Source: Skeletonema tropicum (taxonomy: Eukaryota > Bacillariophyta > Thalassiosirophyceae > Thalassiosirales > Thalassiosiraceae). From it: 64,000 bases of DNA. The translations under genes were made by a program, and so were the position numbers. The stretch lies in assembly GCA_037178625.1 (NCBI GenBank), contig CM074140.1, positions 310,001-374,000 on the forward strand, written 5' to 3'. Below, in pieces: positions 1-11,200 of this stretch. Positions within the stretch are counted from its first letter, which is position 1; each line of letters begins with the position of its first letter. A model generated the notes under the pieces. That model worked only from the letters and a program-made list of their open reading frames with translations, did no database searches and was not told where the DNA came from.

Positions 1-302
1 ATTTTTCTTTTCTTCTGTGCCGTTTTCATTCATGCCGTTGCGGTTCTGAGCCCAACATCAAAAGCAGGAGAACATTGCAAGTCACTACTATGTTCTCCAT
101 CCATGCAATTGCTCAAAGATAATTGATGTTGAGCAGCTCAATCTGATGTGCACCGTAACAATCTGAATCTGAGTGTTACGATAGTGAGATAGTAGATAAT
201 AGCAATGATTCTAACTTATACTATTACTCAATTACCATTTTCATTGTACATATTTATTGCTAGTGTAAACCACGACCGTCTCTAGAGAGAAGATTGATAT
301 TC

Positions 303-1704
303 TCAAATGGATTCTTTGTGGAGCCACCAAGCATCCTCGCTCTCAATACGGCCTTTCTGGTTTCAGCTATAAGCGGGGTTCCAGACGCTCACCCGCCCCG
401 TACGTAGAACTCTGGTACAAAATCCACGTCAAAAAAAATCGACGAAACGGGACGGGCCCTCTTCCCGCCAATTTTTTTATTAGTGAAATGCTCTAACTTT
501 GGGCCATGATGGCCAAAATTAAGTTTTGGGGGGTTGTTTCATATGCTTTTCCAGTAGCACCATCCTTTTGTCAACCGTAATGGGGGTTCTATACATATAC
601 TGGTTGGCCGATAATTCCAAATCCCCGCTGAGAAATGCATGTGAGATTACACTAGGTTTTTGCTAGACAAATTTGGCCGGCCATCAGCCATCACAACTAG
701 CATGAAGCTAGAGGGTACCTTCGAATGCATATCTCGACGAAAATATACGCTTTCATCACATACCCAGCAGGGTATATACTCACATAATAGTCACCTAAAG
801 GATAGTATCTCGGGACTAGCATATAAACCACTTCCCTGAAACTTAATTTTGGCCGCTCAGACCCAAAGCTAGAGCGTTTCACTAATAAAAAAATTGGCGG
901 GAGGGGGGTCCGTCCCGTTTCATCAAGGTTTTTAATTCCTACAGGTACAACTCAATTCCTACGGTGAGCGGATTCTACGTGAATTTTGTACCAGTGGAAC
1001 CTCGCTTATGGTAAGGAACCATTTTGAAAACTGTACCTCAGTACAGTTTTCGTGTTGGGCCCAGTACCCGTAGGCATTGAAAACTGTACTTCGGTACAGT
1101 TTTCAAACTCAACTTTGTTAGCGGGCAAAGCTAGGCAGCTCCTAACGGCATTTTTTCAAAAAACCTTTAGCCCTTGTACGCAATAATAAGACCTATAGGC
1201 CACATGACGTGTAATGCTTTATTCACACAAATATCACGAGGCCTATTACCTTTTTTGAAAACTGTACCGAGGTACAGTTTTGCCCTTCACGTAGAAACAT
1301 ACCAGAGGTCTACGCAAAACTGTACTGAGGTACAGTTTTCAAAAAATGGTTGGGATATGCTCCCATCTCCAACTTACAGAGCGATCTTGTCTCGCCTGCT
1401 CCGCCAGGACTACACCTACGCATCGACGTCTGCAAGTCTGCACCTCGAGCATACAGGCTGGTTTGAGTAAATGAGCAATGCCAATCCAGAAGCCGCTATC
1501 TTCTTCGGACACAGAATCACTTGCACGAGCTTGGAGGACATCTCGCTTGATGTTGCGTTTCATAGATTTGTACTCTGCCTTGGTGTACCACAGCTCGTTG
1601 ATGCCCTCGTGCCGCTCAACTATGTAAAGCTGTGATGTTACGGCAAATTTCACAACGTCATGGTTGCGCTTGGGAGGGAAGTCTACGATCAACTCAGCGG
1701 CCAT
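303..1704 (-). CDS. Conserved diatom protein, main exon 1378-1704, interrupted by two small mobile elements
   Basis: The minus-strand frame starting at 1704 reads as a real protein: RIVERxxGxNELWYTKAEYKSMKR-like core (here 'IVERHEGINELWYTKAEY'), then 'ACMLEVQTCRRRCVGVVLAE'. I recognise this as a diatom-specific hypothetical family of unknown function. A consensus donor GTAAGT lies at 1377-1372, directly after codon 109 (phase 0), so the last codons before the stop at 1339 are probably intron. An acceptor CCAG ends at 357 and would join in frame to 356-303, giving 17 more residues and a stop, about 126 aa in total. That intron would be about 1 kb, against the usual 60-170 bases here, and would hold both mobile elements (372-1006 and 1017-1358). 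The alternative is a gene truncated by insertion. The main exon is well supported; the second exon is inference. Confidence 0.5.
372..1006. mobile_element. 635-bp inverted-repeat element (MITE-like), TA-flanked
   Basis: The two ends are long imperfect inverted repeats of roughly 165-185 bases. Outer ends read AGCGGGGTTCCA at 372 and TGGAACCTCGCT at 995-1006. Both arms contain 'ACGGGACGG', a TCCCGCCAA/TTGGCGGGA block, an A/T run and 'GGCCAAAATTAAGTTT'-like sequence. A TA dinucleotide flanks each end (370-371 and 1007-1008), as for Tc1/mariner-type MITEs. There is no open frame that could be a transposase. Superfamily assignment is inference from the TA flanks. Confidence 0.75.
1017..1358. mobile_element. 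Palindrome-core element, copy 1 (core ACTGTAC)
   Basis: An inverted-repeat element with ends AACCATTTTGAAAAC (1017) and its partner at 1336-1351, followed by GGGATAT. It contains four short palindromes, two near each end, all with the stem AAAACTGTAC: 1026-1051 (loop CTCA), 1077-1106 (loop TTCG), 1258-1281 (spacer CGAG) and 1316-1339 (spacer TGAG). The middle (about 1107-1250) has no coding potential but aligns with the middle of the copy at 40181-40513, for example 'CAAAAAAC' followed by 'TAGCCCTT'. The extreme left end (the TATCCC seen in the other copy) is missing or diverged here. Confidence 0.8.
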
Positions 1705-1899
1705 GTTTGTGAATGATGATTATTGTTGTTCTATTCCTTTGGTATTATGAGTTAAAGCTCAAATTTATCTAGGTACAGCTGATATGTGTTGAACTTTTAG
1801 AAGTCGTTGAAGACGTGGCGATCATCAAAATCCACGACTACATACAAAACTTTCTCCGAATTCTGTAAAAAAAAATGGTAAGCGTGCGTCTCTCTAGGC

Positions 1900-2373
1900 T
1901 AGGGGAGGCGCATAAGTACAGGGAAACTCCGCGAACTATACCCACCTACTCGGCTTATACCCACCCTCGAAATTACAGCCTAGCCAAAGTATTTATACCC
2001 ACCTCCTCCGGTTTCAACCAGTAGGTGACTTAGTAAGGCGACCAATAGGGGGACAAATAAACGTTAATTTCGTCTTTACATCTACTTCTTTTTGTGTGCA
2101 GAACAGATAGAAGCACAGCACGATTTTAAACAAGATCCAACTGCAGAATTGGATCCAGCTCCGCATCTATCAACGCACAACATCATGAAGGTGGTGGTTG
2201 CGGAGGGGGCGGGGACTCAGGGGTGAAAACTCAAGTTATACCCACCTAGAGCAGGCTAGCCAAAAATTTTATACCCAGGGGGGGTATAGTTCGCGGAGTT
2301 TCCCTGTAAAGAGGGCCCACCAGACGTACTTTAAAATTTCTGTTACATATCTCATAGGGGAGGCGCATAAGTA
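1900..2373. repeat. 19-bp direct repeats TAGGGGAGGCGCATAAGTA flanking a nested element
   Basis: The same 19 bases occur at 1900-1918 and 2355-2373 in the same orientation. The element at 1917-2308 lies just inside the left copy. About 46 bases separate its right end from the right copy. This could be a remnant of an older duplication or the target duplication of a larger nested insertion. Confidence 0.7.
1917..2308. mobile_element. 392-bp MITE with perfect 27-bp terminal inverted repeats
   Basis: The left end 1917-1943 begins TACAGGGAAACTCCG and is perfectly complementary to the right end 2282-2308, which finishes CGGAGTTTCCCTGTA. The outer TA may be the duplicated target. The motif TATACCCACC, or a close variant, occurs several times inside (about 1936, 1955, 1993 and 2236), and 'CTAGCCAAA' is seen near both ends. 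There is no transposase frame, so this is a non-autonomous DNA element. The perfect repeats suggest recent activity. Confidence 0.85.
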
Positions 2374-2416
2374 TGAGGGTTCGCACAAAATATATGTAGA
2401 GTGTGTCAGAAATTTT

Positions 2417-2444
2417 GGGGTTCGCACTTAGTAGTGCGAACCCC
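2417..2444. other. Perfect 12-bp-stem hairpin
   Basis: GGGGTTCGCACT (2417-2428), loop TAGT, then AGTGCGAACCCC (2433-2444). A half copy, GGGTTCGCAC, lies about 40 bases upstream near 2377. It may be the end of another small inverted-repeat element or a relic. No function is inferred. Confidence 0.6.
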
Positions 2445-2855
2445 ATTCCCACACGCATCAGGTCACATGAGGTCACGAAATAATAATTAATAAAGAGAGT
2501 AAATCAGAACTCAGAACCAAGTAAAATAGGATGTACATTGGCGATAAGTACTTATAGTCTCCGGTAAATAAGCATTCATCGTACATAAGTAGTCCCAGAA
2601 AACTGGCAATTGTCTTAGGCGGTACTAACTAAATATGTGTCCGGTTATCAATCTTGTCTAGAGTGACCGTAGGCTTAACATTTGTATTGTTCCTACCGTA
2701 TGTAAAGAGACATTGTGAGTTTAAAAGTTCAACTTCCTTGGCGGAGTTCTGAACTTGACAGATAGCGAGAACCTGCTTGCATTAACAACAACATTTCACA
2801 CTCCTAATACTTTGTCAAACAGTCATCTACCCAAATAAGTAATAATCTCATCTCA

Positions 2856-4041
2856 ATGACGTCAACTATGACAGCGGCTATTGCTAACGCTAATGCCGAG
2901 GGCGGTCAGCCTTCCTCGCCCCCGATAATACCATCAGAACCTACGAAGGAGATGCCAACTTTGGCCCCCAGTGGCCTTGACCTTCTCTTCGCCGCCTCTC
3001 AAGTTGAGACCAAGCCCAAGGCAACAACGATAGCGGAAGCCGACAATGCAAACGCAGGTAGCAGAAGTTCCATCCACCGTCACAGTCGTTAGCACTGGCA
3101 CTGGGATCAGCGCAGGCAGAGCTGAACCTGGAGACGAATCTGATGGCGAATCTGCAAGCAACAGCGACGACGAAGAGGAAGAAGCTCCCTCCTCTGAACA
3201 CGACGGCGAGAAGACTGCCACCGATGCCGTCAACGCCAAGGACAAGAAGAAGGTCAATGACAAATCCTTTCCTCAAGTGCTCCAGATAATCCTCAACACG
3301 CCAGAGCATGAGCCCATCGCACATTGGCTCCCCGACGGTCTTTCATTCGTCATCGTTGATAAGCAACGATTCTCTGACGAGATTCTGCCCAAATACTTCC
3401 GCCGTGGGGCCTTATTTCACAGCTTTATCCGCAAGCTCAACCGCTACGGATTCCGAAGGGTCAAGGGAAGTTGCAAGGGTGAAGGATCATCATTCTCAAA
3501 CAATAACTTTGTCCGTGACAAACCGTGGTTGTGCTTGAAGATGAATTGCCAGTCCAAGCCAAGTTATCACAAAGTTCCCACGACCAAGAAGAAGACACAA
3601 CAGGCTGCTGCTGCTGCTGTTGTTGAGGCGGTCAATACCAACAGATTTGGCAACGCTGGTGCTGGTCTGATTGCGATGCCCACTGCAGTTTCACCTACCT
3701 TGATGGGTGTGGGTGGAATGATGGACAGAGTTAGGGCATTCGTTGCTACAACCTCACCCATGACACACTTGCCCGCAGCAGCATCGCATTCAGCACCTGT
3801 CTTACCAATGACCACAGCATCTATTGGCCCTCCTACCAGGGCTTCCACCGTTGCTGTTGCTACTGCAGCTGCCATTCAAGAGAGGCAACTTCAGCTTCAG
3901 CTTGACGCTCCCATGCTCCCTGCTCATTATAATCAGCGTATTTTGCATGAAAAACAAATGCTGATGCTCCAAATGCGTCAGCGCCATAAGCGCCAAATGC
4001 AGTTACAGCGTCTTCAAGAGTTGTCTGCGTACCTACGATGA
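2856..4041 (+). CDS. Heat-shock factor (HSF-type) transcription factor, 2 exons
   Basis: A nuclear transcription factor of the HSF family, which is strongly expanded in diatoms. Exon 1 is 2856-3057. A 58-base GT...AG intron (3058-3115) keeps the frame, and exon 2 runs 3116-4041, giving about 375 aa. An unspliced start at 3046 is possible but would lose the N-terminus. The winged-helix DNA-binding domain starts near residue 119 ('FPQVLQIIL') and includes the recognition-helix signature 'FHSFIRKLNRYGFRRVK', then 'NNFVRDKPWLCLKMNCQSKPSYHKVP', a form typical of diatom HSFs. An acidic stretch (DDEEEEAP) precedes it. The tail is rich in Ala, Gln and Met, with no clear heptad-repeat trimerisation region. 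The targets are unknown. Confidence 0.9.
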
Positions 4042-4279
4042 AGATCATTTTCTAGCAGCAGTTACGACAGTTATATCCAGAGTTCCTTGATGGCACAGTG
4101 TAAACGTGATATTTTACGAAGGAACATTACTACTGATGAGGAAGATAGCTAGAGAGAAAACGAGAGAGCTATTTATTTGAGTTTGAGGAAGCAACTTGTA
4201 TATAATTATGTATAGGATTTTTTTGTAGGAATGGAGTAAAGTTTTTCGCTCTCCATTTGTTGGCATTTTATTGCTGCTG

Positions 4280-5100
4280 CAGTGCACTGAGGGGGACAAT
4301 CAGATCGCTGGGCGTAAAGGTCGTCGAAGAGGGGGCGTTCAATAGTTGCCAGAGCTGAAGGATGTGAAATTTGGTGACAAGCTGGAAACCCTTGAAAAAG
4401 AGGTATTCCATCGCTGCTGCTCAGATTGGGAACTATCATAAAATGCTTTCTGTGAAGGCCATTGGACACTATCATATTCTGTCGCTGCGACCTGAAGGAT
4501 TAGAGTTGCCAGAGGGGCTGGAAAGAATGGGGTTCAGTCCATTCGAGTACAGCTTACTTTTAAGACGCGTAGCGATTCCGGTGAATTGTGTGATTGGAAT
4601 GAACGCAGTTCAGTATTGTTCAAACTTGAGAATATGGTGAACCTAGAGAGTCGGGGGGGCCGATAATACCATATTACCACCTCCTCTTTACATATGGAGA
4701 GCTGGAGAAATGAGATGAAAATAGAAATCGATAGAATCAACCTAGTCTTACCCAACACGCAAAGACTGCAGTAATACAACAATTGAAAGAATTGTTCATC
4801 CTCCGCCTCAATCGCTACAAAGCTGAACACGAAGCCATACTGAAGGAGGCTAGAACCAGGCTACAACCCTTCTACAACTCGCTCTGTGGAAGGCCAATCT
4901 TGGTGACAACGATGGAGGTAGAGTTGAGAGGGAGGGACTTCGTACTACGAGGGGACGGACGGCGGGAGAGAGCAAGGAGGGAGATCTGTATCACGTCTGG
5001 TGCAAGCCCTGTGATCAAGAACGTCTTGCCTTTTCTCCAACTATGGTCATTAGGCTTGAGCACTAGTTCATTCAGTTGCAGATTAGAATTCAGCAAGTAA
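4280..5100 (+). pseudogene. BspA-type leucine-rich-repeat protein, decayed
   Basis: The plus strand carries successive LRR units of the diatom BspA-like kind in shifting frames: 'GVKVVEEGAFNSCQS', then 'LKDVKFGDKLETLEKEVFHRC', then 'LELPEGLERMGFSPFEYSLL' followed by 'RRVAIPVNCVIGMNAVQYCS'. A linker 'WRNEMKIEIDRINLVLPNT' (about 4700-4757) shifts frame into 'AVIQQLKELF', and the tail 'ARREICITSGASPVIKNVLP' is the usual ending of these proteins. At least three frame changes and no 5' part show it is a pseudogene fragment. Intact members are thought to bind proteins, but their function is unknown. It converges on the FANCI 3' end. Confidence 0.75.
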
Positions 5101-5224
5101 GTTTTGTCCAAAGCTAGGATGTCTGATAATCATCATAATTATTGAGGTACGTTAAATGCGAAACGCTTGCGTCATAATAATTATTGTACTGGCAATTGAG
5201 TTTTGATTGGGGAATAGAAATAGA

Positions 5225-8200
5225 TCAATCACTAAATTCAGCTTCTTCCGACTCGGAGCCCATCTGATCAGTCAAATTACCTAGGGAGATAACTTCCTCG
5301 TCACTGTCCTCTTCCTCTTCGCTTTCTTCCTCACTACCCTCTTCCTCGTCACTTCCACCGCTCATTACTTCTGCCACTGCATCACTGTCGTCCATCTCCT
5401 CTTCATCGTCTTCCTCCTCCTCTTCTACTTCAGCCTTTTGTTTCTTCTTCTTCTTCTTTGCGTCCTTCGAAGGCTCAGGCTTGACTTTGCGCTTAGCTCC
5501 GGCTGCCTTCTTCGTCTTCTTTTCTTTTGGAGCTTCCATAGCCATCGCATTCTCAACTTCATCAGTATTGATTTCAAAATCACGACTGTGGACTGCAACT
5601 ACCTGTTCTTCAAGCCACGCACTCTCCTCTTCCAATCCTGCTGACTTCAACTTGGCTCCAACCTTCAACAACGCATTGTCCAATTTCTCTTTCTCGAATA
5701 CGAGCAATGCAGAAAGCTTGCCATGACTCTCAATTTTACTCTCTGCTATGAATTTACCATCCTTCGTCGTTGTCTGCTTCGACAAGGCCAGGAGCAGAGC
5801 CGAAATTCTCGGCATGAAATTAGAAGTAATGTAATCAAGAAAGTACTTGGTTTCTTTGGATGATGCTAAAGACTCAGGGTTGCTCATGTAGCTCAAAATG
5901 AGCCTAACAAGTATACTGTAAAGTCGCTTTGTGCTCTTCAACAGTGATGACGAGAACGAGGCATTACAATCGACATTCTCCGCAAACGGAGCTGATGTGC
6001 TGATCACTTTGGCAGCTGCAAACAAAATTGAAGAAACAAATCGCTGGGCCAAATCCAAAGATGAAGCTTTCATGTGCGGAATCATTTTCAGCGCTACAAA
6101 GTCGGCATTGTCGAGCCCCGCTTCGACCGAGAAGGAAATCTTACTTCCTAACGCAGCCCTTTCTTTTGCAAAATCATCAGTCGAATCGATTGCACTTCTC
6201 ACAGACGCAAGTTTCACTTCTTTTGCTACTAACGTCGTGTCTTCAATTTCATCGCTGAAATGTTCACCTTTCCCCAATTTTCCATGAAGTGCCAACACCA
6301 ATTGCTGCACCACCCCTATAATGCCATATCCTCCACTCCTTTTCATTTCACGCTGAAGCCTTTGTTGATGCTTTTCTGGCCAGTTTTCGATCGTGGTCAG
6401 AGGAAGGCCCATCGTGGACCTAGCCGCCCGAATATTCTTCTGCAAACCAAGCAGTGGCACATGCGTTTCCCCGCTGAGTTGGTGATTCAACTGAAAGGCG
6501 ACATCGATGACAGCTGAGAAGGGGAAGACTTCATCAGATTCCAAATCAGTGAAATCGAGTCCCAGCACCCCAACATTTCTTCTTTTTCCCTTTTCCCATG
6601 CTCTCATGAATGCACAACCAAGTTGCTCTCTCATGTTTGGCTCATTGAAGGCTGATGCGGCAGCGGATATGAGCTGGCTACATTCAAGTGCTTCGCCATA
6701 CATTGTGTTCATTAGCAGCTCAGAAAAGAGGCAAATTCGGTTGGGTGCCTCGTCGTCCTCAAGAGGTTTGTAAGTTGAGTGAGTCGAAATGAAAGGCAAC
6801 AGGCTCTTCTTCAAATCGAGCGCATCGTCGGGGACTTCAATACCTTCGATTTTGACAACGTCATTCTTCAGCCCAAGGTAGAAGAACCAACCATCCATTT
6901 GATGCAGGAACCACAGACGAGGCCATTCTCATCGACATGGAAATCAAAGCTCCAACTCGCTTCGCTCTGGACATTGGATGGTTAGGTGCGTGAAAATTCA
7001 TTCCACGCACGCAAAAATTGAATGCTCGAAGAGACAATTGTGCCAATGACGGATCACATGACAATGAGTGGCTTGGTGCAGCTGAGGTCTTATCCAATTG
7101 ATAACAGTAAGCACAGAATTCGGATAATAGAAGAGGACCCATCGAGAAGCAAGTAGCAAGCCGGAATGAAACAAGTTTCTCATCCAACTCGGGTTCATCA
7201 AGAGAGCAAAAAGGGACACCTGGTGTTACAATCTGAGATGATCCACTTGTCAACAGAATGCTCTTCGTCAAAAGAAAGCGTCGGAAGGGTGCGCAGCCAC
7301 AAAGTCTCGTTGCAGCATCTGTGCTCTCTTCGCCATCGGACATTCCATTTACTTCGCCACTCTTAGCTGCATTCGCACCAAATCTCCTCAGCGAGCGTGT
7401 CAGAAATTCTTTGTCCATAGAAGGACTAAGATCATGGACAGCTTCCTCGACTAACTTTTTGTTGCGGACTAAAGTAGCGGAATTTATATCACTTGATTTC
7501 ACCGTCGTGTAAGCAGCGATCTCTTCGCCCTTCTTTGCCTTCTCGGTTGACTTTTTGCTCTCCTTTGATTCGTCCTGAGAATTTCCATCCACTTCCTTCA
7601 GTTTCTTCGACTTTTTCGATGGTTTCTTCGATTTCTGGCTTACAAACGAAGACATGATTTCTGCTGCTCTATCGGCGGCATCAATGCGGAGGTTGAACAA
7701 ATTTTCCACCTCTTCATTCATTGACTCAGTATCATCCACTGATTCAACCAAGTTGTCGTTCTGCAATTCACAGGTACTCAATATCGCCTCGACAAGCACA
7801 GCAACTGAAACGAGTGTGGAAATCTTGAACACCGCCATCTCCTCGACTCTTTTCGAATTATCTTTGATTTCGAAAATTTGCTTGTGGGACTTCAGCCATT
7901 CCAAATACTCATCAATATCTGAACAAGCGGCCATGCGACGTCGTAGTTGAGTAAGAGCTTTCTTCAATTCATTTTGGGCGTCATTGTCGTCAGATAGTGA
8001 TGCAGCAGCAGAACAAGAGGCGACGAGAAATGATAGCGGTTCATTGATTCGGCTCAATGCCTCGTTGAACAGCATTTGTCCAATTGGCACAGTCTTTTTC
8101 GACTTTCCCCTCTTGGCTCGCACGTCGTTGCGTTGCGGAAATTTGGATATGATGTTCTCAAAACGCAGCGGCATTGATTTATCAACCCCAGTTTCTTCCC

Positions 8201-11200
8201 CGCCTTCGTCATCAGCTTCCATTTGGGATAGTCCAACACCTTGTGCGGCACGTTTCCGCCGCGCATCCCTCTCATGTAGCTCTTCTTTTGGCGTTGTGAC
8301 ATACCGATCGAGTGACGATTGGAGTACTTCAGAGACAATCCGAATTAACGCATTTTGACTGGTTGAGGGGATGACCATTCCAGATATCCCACCACGTTGA
8401 GATCGAAAAGCCAAAGGAGACATGGTCGATGCCGGACTAGCAGCTGATGACGGAGATAGTGAATCCTGGGTTTGAGATGCTGCCATTGTTGATACTGCTG
8501 ACTTTGGAAGCAAGGCTATCAAAGCGGAATACGCCTCCATTCGAACAGAGGGCTGGTGTTGAGTTAAGCACCGGCGAAGACATCCCTTGATCTCGTAAAT
8601 CACAGAAGTCCACTTATTTGCCCTCCCTAACGAACTGGCAACTGCAGCTGCTCCGAGTAAAGCAACTAATAAGTTTGCCGCAGCCTTCCTCTTTTCTACA
8701 TCCGCAGAAAACAGAGCCTTCTTGGCAAGAAGAAAGGCATGATCAACGTGGTCTTCAATATCAGTTTTCTTCCATAGAGATCCCAAACCCTGTCGTTGAG
8801 TTGCCTGCACGAGGAGAAGCCTTCCGATGGTTGGAGAAATCACGTCTCGGGCAACTTGACCACTCATTCCACCCCCAATCAAATTGGACAACGTCTCAAT
8901 GATATCTCTCAAATGATTCGTCGCAAGGCAGAGACCGATGATTTCTTCCCGCTGCTTATCCATCAATCCATCATTCAAACTAGTGTTGTCCATGAAAATA
9001 TGCCGAAATGGCTTGGGAGAAAAGTTCAAAAGATCCATAAGCAACAATGAATGCTCCAACGAATTCGGTGCCATGGAGCAGAATTTATCAAATGAAGTCT
9101 TCAATATGTTCCGACACAAGGAGGTACCACCATCGGTAGAGGATGAATTGCCGTGCGATGTTGTCAACGACGACGACAGATAATGAGATGCGGAAGCTGC
9201 CGATTGGTAAAAGAGGCAGCATAATACAAATCGACCGGTGCTAGCAGTTGCATGGGCCGCAGACGTATCCACAGTAGGAGTTTTTGCACCACTTCGTTCG
9301 TTGCCAAACGATGACATATCCAGAAATGGTGCAAGGCTACTAGCCGATGGCACAGCATTCGTCGAACTAATCTTGATCTCATCACGTTTCACACAATCCA
9401 CGCATAGAAACCCCAAGGAAATCAATGACGGAAGGAGATCCAATCCCCTCCCGACCCCACTGGCGACAGATTCAGTATCGGCACCAAACTTGGCAACTGC
9501 TACAATATTTGATAGGACATGTCCGATTCCACTGTTATGCTTCTCATCGTTGGAAGGAAGCCCCTTGAGTCCATTATTCTTTGCACCTGCCATCTGAACA
9601 GATTTCACTAAACAATCCATCCAAGGATGACCCAACCCAATCACATCTCCGGTAACACCCCTTCCACACTTGATACGAATTGTTTCCTCCTCCATCACCA
9701 AATCTCGAACAGTTTCCAATATCTGATTTCGAATTCTTGGAACGGCAGTTGCCACTGCTAGTCCCATGGCTAGTTTGAAGGGTGTTAATCGTTGATAACG
9801 GAATGGAGCAATATTGTCACCATCATTGGATGACGTGGTCTTGGACGAGGTTGTTGATGTCATAATCTCCCCACCAAGCATGGATAACACCGCCTTGGCC
9901 ATTTCAGGATCCGATCGTGCATGTGCACCCACATGTGCAAGTGAATTGTACCGTGCCCATCTCCAAGCCTCTTCCAAATGTTGTGTATCCTTCTCTTTTC
10001 GAACTGCTCCCTCATTATTACCATCCATGACATCTTTGGCACCGAATAAATCTTTGGAACTGCTATGGAGCAATTCACCATCACTTGGCGCACGTGTAGT
10101 ATCCTCCTCATTATGATTCACACCATCATTATCAGCATTATCCACAGAAACATCCTTTGGAACATCATCCAACACCAACACAATCCCATCCAAACACATA
10201 CGTCGTAATCTCATCCCACGTTGTTTCTCACTCTCCAATTTCTTCTCTGCTGAAGATTTGACACACCAATTTCCATTATCATTACCAGCAGTGGTGTTAT
10301 TGGTACCACGTCGCATGACACTGAGGGGTAATAGACCAAGTTGATATACCAATGGTGGGATAGAGTCATAATCACATTGTTCATGAGAAGTGATGAGGGT
10401 GGATATAGCTTTTTGGAGGAGGTGAGTTGGTCGATCGATGAATGTGTAGTGACATTCTTTCATTTCAACTGTAGTGTTGCTGCTGCTGCTGCTGCTGTTG
10501 TTGTTGGTAGTACTGCTACTGCTACTATTAATGTAAATCAATGAAGATGTCATACCACCACCACCACCAACAGCAGCAGCAGCACAAGTCCTCCAAGCAC
10601 GACGTCGTGATAATCTCCCTGGATCATTTGATTCCAAATCTCTCAAAGAGTTGATAATGGCAGTGGTGGCACTTGGTCGGACGGACAATGTACGTGTAGT
10701 GGTGGATGAACCATTTTTGTTTTGGGGTGGGACATTGCATAAAATGTCTAGAATGGAATCAACCGTGCTGTTACTGTCCATCGTAATTGTGGATGATGCA
10801 GCACCTACTCCATCACCATCATTATCATCATTATTGCCAATGCTTTCAATGACATGACCCGGATTCAACCTCACCATCTGCGAAATCTCATCCGCATCCA
10901 TTCTCGCCAGAAAATGATCCAACAATAAATCCACCGCTGTTGTACTCCCATCACTACTACTATAACTCGCAGTACCACTTGCAGATGTGACATCTTCCAA
11001 TACTACAGAGGGCAATAAATGATCAAGTACGATGGATTGAATCAATTTGGCATTCCATACTCCCGCCATGGAAGAAGATGAGGAGGAGGACGACGAATGG
11101 AGTGAGGCAAAGGGTAATATACCATCCGTAAGTAATCGTCGTGCAAATTGTACCTCCATTGATGACGCTGCAGTATTGTTTCCACTATTCGCTGTGGCGG

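Noticed and set aside
1017..1358. CRISPR-like array
   Set aside because: The repeated units are palindromes placed symmetrically at two ends, not regularly spaced repeats with unique spacers, and the genome is eukaryotic.
1174..1470. 98-codon plus-strand frame
   Set aside because: It runs through the palindromes of the mobile element and is antisense to a better-supported exon.
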